Shown in pieces: positions 1 through 12,600 of a DNA stretch of 64,000 bases. The notes under the pieces were generated by a model. It had not been told where the DNA came from. It worked only from the letters and a program-made list of their open reading frames with translations, and ran no database searches. Origin of the DNA: Macrobrachium rosenbergii (lineage: Eukaryota > Arthropoda > Malacostraca > Decapoda > Palaemonidae); the NCBI RefSeq assembly GCF_040412425.1, contig NC_089782.1, positions 26,819,376-26,883,375 of the forward strand. The letters run 5' to 3'. The translations under genes were made by a program, and so were the position numbers. Each line of letters opens with the position of its first letter. Within the stretch, counting starts at the first letter, position 1.

Positions 1-556
1 CCCATAAGCAGAGGTCAAGAGGAATGAATGGTGGAATGTGTACAAAGGAGTTCCTGATTGGTCTATCGAAGACCAATGACGTTCTTGGGCCTTCGTATTC
101 CGATGCGCGACAGAAACTTCATGTTGAATGGCTTGGAGGCTTAAGGCTCGTTCATGCATATGGCCTAACATAAACCAATTTTTGCGATGTAACTCATACT
201 GAATTTCAGTCTCGAATTCTTGGCCGCCTACATAACATACATAGTTTTCTTTTCCTACCGCAGTTTGACTTCCTGCCACCTTCACGAATTTCCTCTTACT
301 TGCAGTGAGCTCTGAGGAACTTCTTAGCTTGCTATCTCTCTCCGAAAGTTTTTTTTTTTTTTAATTAAAGACTTTTCCTTAGAAGTTCTCTCCCGGAAAA
401 CTTTCTGAAGAATATTTCCGTCTGCGTTCAAGATGACTCCTCAGTTCCCTTCATTAAGCTTTTACAAGCGTTGTTCTTTCATTCAAAGGACAGATATACT
501 GTACCTGCTCGTTTCATCTTTCTTTTTGGACAGTTAACCTGCACAGTATACGATTT
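1..556. other. Unassigned AT-rich sequence
   Basis: No reading frame of interest, RNA gene or recognisable repeat is visible. There is a short poly-T run near 350-362. The stretch ends where the trinucleotide microsatellite begins. Confidence 0.5.
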
Positions 557-973
<417 letters not shown>

Positions 974-1561
974 CTATCTTCGTGAATCGCACGAACATGA
1001 CAGTAATGTACTAAATGGGAGAAATAAACCTTCACCCTGCGAGCATTCTCGTAAAGAGTAATTTTGTACAACTTTTTCAGAGTTAACCACCTTGCGAGAT
1101 TGCAAAGTAACTGTGAACAAATCCCCAGAGTTCTGACGCAATAGGAAAATATCGAATATAAATGCCAGTTTAGACTCAGAAGTATAATTGGAATTGAGAT
1201 CAGTCCAAGTGTCAATTTTTTTTTTATTCGTCGTCCCAAAACATTTGCATGAATGTGTAATGATTTCATCAGTTAAAATTGCCAAAAAATGCATTTGCAC
1301 TTGGCAAGAGATCTTATTAATGGTAAACTTACCACATGGGGAAAAAACCAGTTACTCTGCACAGTACGAAGCAAACTGTATTGAACTTAGGATATAAAGC
1401 TAATCGCAGATAACTGAAAACGAAACGGACATTCAACTAACCATAACGACTAAGCACCGAATCACTTAATCAAATCGAAACACTCTTGATTGTAGTTGCA
1501 GTATTAAGCCATAATTTATTGACTTATCCTACTAACATTGCACTCTTACTTTCAACAACTT
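974..1561. other. Unassigned sequence
   Basis: No gene or repeat family recognised. The short open frames here have no domain signature, and some simply run into the AGT tract. Confidence 0.45.
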
Positions 1562-1728
1562 ATGTGTATATGTGTACATATGTATGTTGTATATATATGT
1601 ATATTATACATGTATATGTACTGTATATGTATATATATATATATATATATACACTAATATAGTATGTATATATATATATATATATATGTATATATAGGTA
1701 TATATATGTATATATATGTATATATGTG
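1562..1728. repeat. Imperfect TA/TG-rich low-complexity tract
   Basis: Degenerate TATATG/TGTATA units with repeated TATATA blocks. It is more decayed than the pure (AT)n tracts elsewhere in the window. Confidence 0.8.
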
Positions 1729-2275
<547 letters not shown>

Positions 2276-2501
2276 GGGTGTGCAAAAAATGGAAACAAAC
2301 TAAATTTAATTACGGTCTATCGGCTTCAGAAGGGCTTCTCTATATCTTGATCCGGTCGAGAGGGCAGTCTTGAGTGAATGTGCAGACGGTGCAAAACATT
2401 CAATTGACAGAGGAGATTATCTCTACAAAAGCGGGTCCCTTTGTGAGGGAGACAAATTACATAGCAACGCCTTTGGAAACAGCCCCTTCCCCCCCCCCAT
2501 T

Positions 2502-2504
<3 letters not shown>

Positions 2505-2545
<41 letters not shown>
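2505..2545. repeat. (CT)n microsatellite
   Basis: A pure CT run of about 40 bp preceded by a C-rich stretch and followed by CACACA. Confidence 0.95.
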
Positions 2546-2550
<5 letters not shown>

Positions 2551-3573
2551 GTTCTCTAGCAGTTGAAAGCTTCTTTAACCATTTAGCGTGTAAACGCAAG
2601 TGAGTTTCGAACAGCCTATAACAACTTTTGTAATTAGGAGAAATTAAGGAAGCGACGGAATTTCCGTGGACCTTGAATACGATGATGAGACTATGGAGGT
2701 CGCGAAATATAATAAATAAAAAAATAGTTGAAATTTCAGTAGGGAAGATGGATTATTAGAGAATGATATTTTAAAGCAGGACTGGCAGTTACCAATCTAA
2801 AGGGGCATGGTAGCAGTTACCAATCTAAAGGGGTATGGTAACTGCCAATCTCAAGGGACCTGGTAGACGGTAAAGCTTGCTAGAGAAAAAGTGTTTTTTT
2901 TTTTTTAAAGTTGTCTGTTAAATGAGTAGGGTTCTGGTAGGGAAGGAACATTCGCTGTAATTCGGTTTCTGTGGCATTCAGAGAATAAACTGGTAATATC
3001 CGGCGTTAAGTAATGGAATCGAAACAAGAGACCAGTAATACTAATCATACAACTATAGCCAAGTTGCAACAATAAATCAGTAAAATAAATAGGCCTGGTA
3101 TTTTGAGGCGAAAGATAAAAACTTTCACACGATTCTATTCAGGAAACTTGACATTAGAAAGTCGTGACGTGTTGAAGTATTAGTGGAAATAATCTGTCGT
3201 TTTCTAGTATAAAGGAAATGCGATTACATTTTCATTGGAAAAACCAAACGGGAGACAGAACGAAAAAAAGGTGTTAACCGAAAACCTTTCCTGAGGTTTC
3301 AATTGAAAATAAAAACCGGTTGGCACCTGTGACCATACCATAATGTTCCTGACTGGAAGTTTCGTTCACCACTAAACGACACACAAAATTAACAGTTACC
3401 TCAAAACACCATTGAAAAGTCCTATGTCGGTGTGAAATACAGGATACACCCAACTCAAACCTTCCTAGACGTACTAACCAAAGGCGACGTGTCTATAACC
3501 CTCTTGGTGGTAACTGTGCGTAGGTCTAATTTTTATAGCAACCATGGGAGCCCCTTGAAATCCTGGAAAAAAC

Positions 3574-3579
<6 letters not shown>
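2546..3579. other. Unassigned sequence with a short three-copy tandem repeat
   Basis: Positions 2783-2867 hold three imperfect copies of a unit of about 29 bp with the core CAGTTACCAATCTAAAGGGG; the third copy is the most diverged. The rest of the stretch shows no gene or known repeat. Confidence 0.55.

Positions 3580-3663
<84 letters not shown>
3580..3663. repeat. (AT)n microsatellite
   Basis: An essentially pure AT run of about 83 bp. Confidence 0.95.
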
Positions 3664-3666
<3 letters not shown>

Positions 3667-4207
3667 GCCTTATTCATTGAAGAAATGCAGGCGCTGATAC
3701 TGTTTTTGGAATTAACCAGCTAGTTAAAAGAGTCAAAGGTGTTTGCTTGATACTGGAAACTATCCATGTGTGTGTTAAGATTTGCCTCCCCCCCCCCCCC
3801 TGGAAAATATGCTGCGGGCGCCCGTGATAGCAACACATCGTACGTATCGGCTTACCTAATCCGAACGAAAGTTACTCTCAGGTGCACAGCGACGACAATC
3901 ACAAACATAAGAAAATGCCCAAAATATACCCGGCTCTGTGTGCTATTTTCAAGGCACTTCACAGTTAGAGCAAACCCACGTGGGCAAGTCACAAAAGTTA
4001 ATCACTTCTGAAACGGCGAACATACAACGCGGCGGAGGAATACATAGAGAGGTGGTAGTTACTGACCTCTGGTGGATAATATTAAGAGGGTTATTAAGCA
4101 TTTCCGACGATTCCATGATAGGAAGATAGTTATTATGAAGTCACAAAACAGAAGAAAGTGTAAGTGCACAATTACTTACAGAGTGATTATGGGTCAGAAT
4201 TAGAGTA

Positions 4208-4590
4208 ATACCAGAAAGGCCGTATAACACTCTGGTAGGCTCACTTCCAAGTCCCAAACCTTCGGACAACAGCACGTATAGGTGACAGCATTTATTCTCG
4301 GAAGTGCTCGAAGCAACGTTTTCCTTTTTCAACTTAATTTTTTTTTACTGCAAAATGTAATAAAAAGCAAATAAATTGTAGGATATTACTGCTATACACC
4401 CAAGGCTGTAGTAGTTGTAAAAATTACTATTTTCATTTAAGTGAGATGTGTAAATATAGATCTACGAAAGTACAGTTTTAATCCTTTGTAACTTTCAGTG
4501 GCGGTTTACATAAGTTTTATATGAAGGGTATTAAATTGAAATACTTATTCCTTGCATATTTTTTACATCATTTAATCTCATTTGGATTAA
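4208..4590. repeat. 383-bp tandem duplication, copy 1
   Basis: The block starting ATACCAGAAAGGCCGTATAA is repeated immediately downstream with a period of 383 bp (CCAGAAAGG at 4211 and again at 4594). It contains an A/T run and no protein-coding signature. The two copies differ by only a few substitutions plus a poly-T length change, so the duplication looks recent. Confidence 0.9.
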
Positions 4591-4973
4591 ATACCAGAAA
4601 GGCCGTATAATACTCTGGTAGGCTCACTTCCAAGTCCCAAACCTTCGGACAACAGCACGTATAGGTGACAACACTTATTCTCGAAAGTGCTCGAAGCAAC
4701 GTTTTCAGCTTATTTTTTTTTTTTTTTACTGCAAAATGTAGTAAAAAGCAAATAAATTGCAGGATATTACTGCTATACACCCAAGGCTGTAGTAGTTGTA
4801 AAAATTACTATTTTCATTTAAGTGAGATGTGTAAATATAGGTCTACGAAAGTACAGTTTTAATCCTTTGTAACTTTCAGTGGCGGTTTACATAAATTTTA
4901 TATGAAGGGTATTAAATTGAAATACTTATTCCTTGCATATTTTTTACATCATTTAATCTCATTTAGATTAAAC
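4591..4973. repeat. 383-bp tandem duplication, copy 2
   Basis: Second copy of the unit at 4208-4590. Its poly-T run near 4710-4727 is longer than in copy 1. It ends with the same TTTAATCTCATTT motif that closes copy 1, then passes into unrelated sequence. Confidence 0.9.
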
Positions 4974-5055
4974 ATTAGTATGAGATATATATTTTCACTA
5001 ATACAAAATAGTCCAACTCCATGAAACAAATACAAACCTCTCTCTCTCTCTATTT

Positions 5056-5175
<120 letters not shown>

Positions 5176-5440
5176 TATATGGTTTGTACTTCATCGAGAA
5201 ACTTATTTTCCTTAGACAGTTGTTCTTTTACCAAGTTGCTTAGCAATGTCGCTTTACCAAACACAAATAACCTTATGCAAGTTAACTGAGGTATATAGAG
5301 GGCGTTCCTTCCTTTGAGCGGTTTCCACCCTTGTCTTCGCCAGTCCGTTGATTTTTCTCATGAGAGGCCTCACAAAAGATGTGATGGAGCAGATTCTGTT
5401 TGTCTTTTACTGCGTTTTCGACAACCAATAATGAAGATAC

Positions 5441-5557
<117 letters not shown>

Positions 5558-5580
5558 CTATATAAAATGATATAGGATAA

Positions 5581-5912
5581 TGGGGATTGTTTGACTAATA
5601 TACATATAATAAAATCAACTGTAATGCGTTGTGGATTTTTTTTTATATACCATATATACTATTTGATAAATATATGTATGGCAAAGTCAATTATATATGT
5701 GTGTGTGTATATGTTAAACTAATACCAGCATGTATATAGTGTATAAATGATATTCAGGAGCGAATGGGGATTGTTTGGCGAACGAAATCAACTGAAATGC
5801 GTTGTGGATTTTTTTACTGCGGCACAGACCAGGTAAAAGCACTCATTTGAAGAAAAGCTGTTGGGCAAAGTCAATTACGGGTGTTATTGTTAAACTAATA
5901 ATGTTATAAGCG
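5581..5912. repeat. Imperfect tandem duplication, period about 185 bp
   Basis: Landmarks occur twice in the same order: GGGGATTGTTTG (5581 and 5767), GCGTTGTGGATTTTTTT (about 5626 and 5799), and GGCAAAGTCAATTA followed by GTTAAACTAATA (about 5680 and 5865). The copies differ by point changes and by TA/TG expansions in the first. It is older than the 383-bp duplication upstream. No coding signal. Confidence 0.7.
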
Positions 5913-6152
5913 TTAATAAGACGTACTGTTTTAATCTAAGTGAGATTTGCGAACGTATGCGTTGTGTATGTAAATTTTCCAAGAAGGGAAGCTAGTGAAT
6001 TATTATTCTTTGTATATTTTATAATTCATTTAACAATGGTAGAGAATAAATATATATTTGAATTAGTATGAAATTAAGAAATTTCCTACATAGGTCTAAG
6101 TTCCCTGGCAACTCTGTAACTGGTCAAACCGTCTCTCGCCCCCCATCCTCCC

Positions 6153-6154
6153 TC

Positions 6155-6194
<40 letters not shown>
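6153..6194. repeat. (CT)n(CA)n microsatellite
   Basis: About 20 bp of CT followed by about 22 bp of CA, inside a pyrimidine-rich stretch. Confidence 0.9.
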
Positions 6195-6603
6195 TTTTGT
6201 CTCTCTATCTCCTCCTCCCCCATCCCCCAGGTCAAACCGGTTACGTCGCCTCCTCCCCCTCTCTCTTGCTTTCACAGACACATTATATATTGTTTGTGGA
6301 TGGTTAGTGCATCTACTAAAAATTTATTTTTTTCCGTACGGTTGTTCTGTTGATGCCAAACTGTCGACCAGTGTCGGTTATCGAAACACGAACCTTAATG
6401 CAAGGAAGGGAATGGTCAAGATGTTTGGAGATGCGGTGGTGTGCGTTCGTCGGTGTGTTCCACCCTGTCTGTCTTTGCAAGTCAGCTTCCCGGCTGCATT
6501 TTCCCGAGATGTAACCGAGTACAGAGACCTTTCCCTGAAAAAAGCGGGACGCCATATTTTAAAAACTAACCATAGAATTTTCTTGAAAATAATCTCATGT
6601 TTT
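6195..6603. other. Unassigned left flank of the satellite
   Basis: Ordinary mixed-composition sequence without recognisable features. The switch to GC-rich satellite at 6604 is abrupt. Open frames in this interval run into the satellite and are not credible genes. Confidence 0.5.
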
Positions 6604-9600
6604 GACCGCCAGCAGCCCCCAACTGCTGGTCGCTCACCCTTCCCGGCCGTTGCGGGTCTCCACCAGGTGTCGGCGGCGGCGGCTCCTCTTGGCTTGGCCT
6701 GGTCCTATCGGTGGTGTCGCGGGTCCGGTGACCGGCCAGCAGCCCCCCAACTGCTGGTCGCTCACCCTTCCCGGCCGTTGCGGGTCTCCACCAGGTGTCG
6801 GCGGCGGCGGCTCCTCTTGGCTTGGCCTGGTCCTATCGGTGGTGTCGCGGGTCCGGTGACCGGCCAGCAGCCCCCCAACTGCTGGTCGCTCACCCTTCCC
6901 GGCCGTTGCGGGTCTCCACCAGGTGGCGGTGGCGGCTCCTCTTGGCTTGGCCTGGTCCTGTCGGTGGTGTGGCGGGTCCGTTGACCGCCCAGCAGCCCCC
7001 CAACTGCTGGTCGTTCACCCTTCCCGACCGTTGCGGGTCTCCACCAGGTGTCGGCGGCGGCTCCTCTTGGCTTGGCCTGGTCCTGTCGGTGGTGTCGCGG
7101 GTCCGTGACCGGCCAGCAGCCCCCAACTGCTGGTCGCTCACCTTTCCCGGCCGTTGCGGGTCTCCACCAGGTGTCGGCGGCGGCGGCTCCTCTTGGCTTG
7201 GCCTGGTCCTGTCGGTGGTGTGGCGGGTCCGGTGACCGCCAGCAGCCCCCAACTGCTGGTCGCTCACCCTTCCCCGGCGTTGCGGTCTCCACCAGGTGTC
7301 GGGCGGCTCCTCCTCTCAGGGCTTGGCCTGGTCCTGTCGGTGGTGTCGCGGGTCCGTGACCGCCAGCAGCCCCCAACTGCTGGTCGCTCACCCTTCCCGG
7401 CCGTTGCGGGTCTCCACCAGGTGTCGGCGGCGGCTCCTTCTTGGCTTGGTCCTGTCGGTGGTGTGGCGGGTCCGGTGACCGCCAGCAGCCCCCAACTGCT
7501 GGTCGCTCACCCTTCCCGCCGCTGCGGTCTCCACCAGGTGTCGGCGCGCGGCTCTCTCTTGGCTTGGTCCTCGGTGGTGGTCGCGGTCCGGTGACCGCCA
7601 GCAGCCCCCAACTGCTGGTCGCTCACCCTTCCCGGCCGTTGCGGGTCTCCACCAGGTGTCGGCGGCGGCTCCTCTTGGGCTTGGCCTGGTCCTGTCGGTG
7701 GTGTGGCGGGTCCGGTGACCGCCAGCAGCCCCCAACTGCTGGTCGCCACCCTTCCCGGCCGTTGCGGGTCTCCACCAGGTGTCGGCGGCGGCTCCTCTTG
7801 GCTTGGCCTGGTCCTGTCGGTGGTGTCGCGGGTCCGGTGACCGCCAGCAGCCCCCAACTGCTGGTCGCTCACCCTTCCCGGCCGCTGCGGGTCTCCACCA
7901 GGTGTCGGGCGGCGGCTCCTCTTGGCTTGGCCTGGTCCTGTCGGTGGTGTGGCGGGTCCGTGACCGCCAGCAGCCCCCAACTGCTGGTCGCTCACCCTTC
8001 CCGGCCGTTGCGGGTCTCCACCAGGTGTCGGCGGCGGCTCCTCTTGGCTTGGCCTGGTCCTGTCGGTGGTGTGGCGGGTCCGGTGACCGCCAGCAGCCCC
8101 CAACTGCTGGTCGCTCCCCTTCCCGGCCGTTGCGGGTCTCCACCAGGTGTCGGCGGCGGCTCCTCTTGGCTTGGCCTGGTCCTGTCGGTGGTGTGGCGGG
8201 TCCGGTGACCGCCAGCAGCCCCCAACTGCTGGTCGCTCACCCTTCCCGGCCGTTGCGGATCTCCACCAGGTGTCGGCGCGCGGCTCCTCTTGGCTTGGTC
8301 CTGGTCGGTGGTGTGGCGGGTCCGGTGACCGCCAGCAGCCCCCAACTGCTGGTCGCTCACCCTTCCCGGCCGTTGCGGTCTCCACCAGGTGTCGGGCGGC
8401 GGCTCCTCTGGCTTGGTCCTGTCGGTGGTGTGGCGGGTCCGGTGACCGCCAGCAGCCCCCAACTGCTGGTCGCCACCCTTCCCGGCCGTTGCGGGTCTCC
8501 ACCAGGTGTCGGCGCGGCTCCTCTTGGCTTGGTCCTGTCGGTGGTGTGGCGGGTCCGGTGACCGCCAGCAGCCCCCAACTGCTGGTCGCCACCCTTCCCG
8601 GCCGTTGGCGGGTCTCCACCAGGTGTCGGCGGCGGCTCCTCTGGCTTGGTCCTGTCGGTGGTGTGGCGGGTCCGGTGACCGCCAGCAGCCCCCAACTGCT
8701 GGTCGCTCACCCCTTCCCGGCCGCTGCGGTCTCCACCAGGTGTCGGGCGGCGGCTCCTCTTGGCTTGGTCCTGTCGGTGGTGTGGCGGGTCCGGTGACCG
8801 CCAGCAGCCCCCAACTGCTGGTCGCCGCCCTTCCCGGCCGCTTGGGTCTCCACCAGGTGTCGGCGGCGGCTCCTCTCTTGGCCTGGTCCTGTCGGTGGTG
8901 TGGCGGGTCCGGTGACCGCCAGCAGCCCCCAACTGCTGGTCGCTCACCCTTCCCGGCCGTTGCGGGTCTCCACCAGGTGTCGGCGGCGGCTCCTCTTGGC
9001 TTGGTCCTGTCGGTGGTGTGGCGGGTCCGGTGACCGCCAGCAGCCCCCAACTGCTGGTCGCTCCCCTTCCCCGGGCCGTTCGGGTCTCCACCAGGTGTGG
9101 CGGCGGCTCCTCTTGGCTTGGTCCTGTCGGTGGTGTGGCGGGTCCGGTGACCGCCAGCAGCCCCCAACTGCTGGTCGCCGCCTTTCCCGGCCGTTGCGGT
9201 CTCCACCAGGTGTCGGCGGCGGCTCCTCTTGGCTTGGTCCTGTCGGTGGTGTGGCGGGTCCGGTGACCGCCAGCAGCCCCCAACTGCTGGTCGCTCCCCT
9301 TCCCCGGCCGTTGCGGTCTCCACCAGGTGTCGGCGGCGGCTCCTCTTGGCTTGGTCCTGTCGGTGGTGTGGCGGGTCCGGTGACCGCCAGCAGCCCCCAA
9401 CTGCTGGTCGCTCACCCTTCCCGGCCGCCGGGTCTCCACCAGGTGTCGGGCGGTCTCCACCAGGTCCTGTCGGTGGTGTGGCGGGTCCGTGACCGCCAGC
9501 AGCCCCCAACTGCTGGTCGCTCTTTCCCGGGCTGCGGTCTCCACCAGGTGTCGGCGGCGGCTCCTCTGGCTTGGTCCTGTCGGTGGTGTGGCGGGTCCGT

Positions 9601-12600
9601 GACCGCCAGCAGCCCCCAACTGCTGGTCGCCACCCTTCCCGGCCGCTTGGGTCTCCACCAGGTGTCGGCGGCGGCTCCTCTAGGCTTGGTCCTGTCGGTG
9701 GTGTGGCGGGTCCGGTGACCGCCAGCAGCCCCCAACTGCTGGTCGCCACCCTTCCCGGCCGTTGGGGTCTCCACCAGGTGTCGGCGGCTCCTCTTGGCTT
9801 GGTCCTGTCGGTGGTGTGGCGGGTCCGGTGACCGCCAGCAGCCCCCAACTGCTGGTCGCCACCCTTCCCGGCCGTTGCGGGTCTCCACCAGGTGTCGGCG
9901 GCGGCTCCTCTTGGCTTGGTCCTGTCGGTGGTGTGGCGGGTCCGGTGACCGCCAGCAGCCCCCAACTGCTGGTCGCCGCCCTTCCCGGCCGCTGCGGGTC
10001 TCCACCAGGTGTCGGGCGGCGGCTCCTCTAGGCTTGGTCCTGTCGGTGGTGTGGCGGGTCCGGTGACCGCCAGCAGCCCCCAACTGCTGGTCGCCGCCTT
10101 TCCCGGCCGCTGCGGGTCTCCACCAGGTGTCGGCGGCGGCTCCTCTGGCTTGGTCCTGTCGGTGGTGTGGCGGGTCCGGTGACCGCCAGCAGCCCCCAAC
10201 TGCTGGTCGCCGCCTTTCCCGGCCGCTGCGGTCTCCACCAGGTGTCGGGCGGCGGCTCCTCTAGGCTTGGTCCTGTCGGTGGTGTGGCGGGTCCGTGACC
10301 CGCCAGCAGCCCCCAACTGCTGGTCGCCGCCCTTCCCGGCCGTTGCGGTCTCCACCAGGTGTCGGCGCGCGCTCCTCTAGGCTTGGTCCTGTCGGTGGTG
10401 TGGCGGGTCCGACCGCCAGCAGCCCCCAACTGCTGGTCGCCACCCTTCCCGGCCGCTGCGGGTCTCCACCAGGTGTCGGCGGCGGCTCCTCTAGGCTTGG
10501 TCCTGTCGGTGGTGTGGCGGGTCCGTGACCGCCAGCAGCCCCAACTGCTGGTCGCCGCCCTTCCCGGCCGTTGCGGGTCTCCACCAGGTGTCGGCGGCGG
10601 CTCCTCTTGGCTTGGTCCTGTCGGTGGTGGTGGCGGGTCCGGTGACCGCCAGCAGCCCCAACTGCTGGTCGCCGCCTTCCCGGCCGTTGCGGTCTCCACC
10701 AGGTGTCGGCGGCGGCTCCTCTGGCTTGGCTTGGTCCTGTCGGTGGTGTGGCGGGTCCGTGACCGCCAGCAGCCCCCAACTGCTGGTCGCCACCTTTCCC
10801 GCCGCTATGGGTCTCCACCAGGTGTCGGCGGCGGCTCCTGGGCTTGGTCCTGTCGGTGGTGTGGCGGGTCCGTGACCGCCAGCAGCCCCCAACTGCTGGT
10901 CGCTCACCCTTCCCGCCGCTGCGGGTCTCCACCAGGTGTCGGGCGGCGGCTCCTCTTGGCTTGGTCCTGTCGGTGGTGTGGCGGGTCCGTGACCGCCAGC
11001 AGCCCCAACTGCTGGTCGCTCGCCTTTCCCAGCCGTTGCGGGTCTCCACCAGGTGTCGGCCGGCTCCTCTAGGCTTGGTCCTGTCGGGTGGTGTGGCGGG
11101 TCCGGTGACCGCCAGCAGCCCCCAACTGCTGGTCGCCACCCTTCCCGGCCGTTGCGGGTCTCCACCAGGTGTCGGCGGCGGCTCCTCTGGCTTGGTCCTG
11201 TCGGTGGTGTGGCGGGTCGGTGACCGCCAGCAGCCCCCAACTGCTGGTCGCCCCTTCCCGGCCGCTGGTCTCCACCAGGTGTCGGCGGGTCCTCTGGCTT
11301 GGCTGGTCGGTGGTGTGGCGGGTCCGGTGACCGCCAGCAGCCCCCAACTGCTGGTCGCCGCCCTTCCCGGCCGTTGCGGGTCTCCACCAGGTGTCGGCGG
11401 CGGCTCCTCTAGGCTTGGTCCTGTCGGTGGTGTGGCGGGTCCGGTGACCGCCAGCAGCCCCCAACTGCTGGTCGCCGCCTTTCCCGCCGCTGCGGGTCTC
11501 CACCAGGTGTCGGCGGCGCGGCTCCTCTGGCTTGGTCCTGGTCCTGTCGGTGGTGTGGCGGGTCCGGTGACCGCCAGCAGCCCCCAACTGCTGGTCGCTC
11601 GCCTTCCCGGCCGTTGCGGGTCTCCACCAGGTGTCGGGCGGCGGCTCCTCTTGGCTTGGTCCTGTCGGTGGTGTGGCGGGTCCGGTGACCGCCAGCAGCC
11701 CCCAACTGCTGGTCGCCGCCTTTCCCGGCCGTTGCGGGTCTCCACCAGGTGTCGGCGGCGGCTCCTCTTGGCTTGGCCTGGTCCTGTCGGTGGTGTGGCG
11801 GGTCCGGTGACCGCCAGCAGCCCCCAACTGCTGGTCGCCGCCTTTCCCGGCCGCTGCGGGTCTCCACCAGGTGTCGGCGGCGGCTCCTCTTGGCTTGGTC
11901 CTGTCGGTGGTGTGGCGGGTCCGGTGACCGGCCAGCAGCCCCCAACTGCTGGTCGCTCGCCCTTCCCGGCCGTTGCGGGTCTCCACCAGGTGTCGGCGGC
12001 GGCTCCTCTAGGCTTGGTCCTGTCGGTGGTGTGGCGGGTCCGGTGACCGGCCAGCAGCCCCCCAACTGCTGGTCGCTCGCCCTTCCCGGCCGTTGCGGGT
12101 CTCCACCAGGTGTCGGCGGCAGCTTCTCTAGGCTTGGTACTGTCGGTGGTGTGGCGGGTCCGGTGACCGGCCAGCAGCCCCCCAACTGCTGGTCGCTCGC
12201 CCTTCCCGGCCGTTGCGGGTCTCCACCAGGTGTCGGCGGCTCCTCTTGGCTTGGTCCTGGTCGGTGGTGTGGCGGGTCCGTGACCGCCAGCAGCCCCCAA
12301 CTGCTGGTCGCCGCCTTTCCCGGCCGTTGCGGGTCTCCACCAGGTGTCGGCGGCGCTCTCCTCTTGGCTTGGTCCTGTCGGTGGTGTGGCGGGTCCGGTG
12401 ACCGCCAGCAGCCCCCAACTGCTGGTCGCCGCCTTTCCCGGCCGTTGCGGGTCTCCACCAGGTGTCGGCGGCGGCTCCTCTTGGCTTGGTCCTGTCGGTG
12501 GTGTGGCGGGTCCGGTGACCGCCAGCAGCCCCCAACTGCTGGTCGCCGCCTTTCCCGGCCGTTGCGGGTCTCCACCAGGTGTCGGCGGCGCTCCTCTAGG

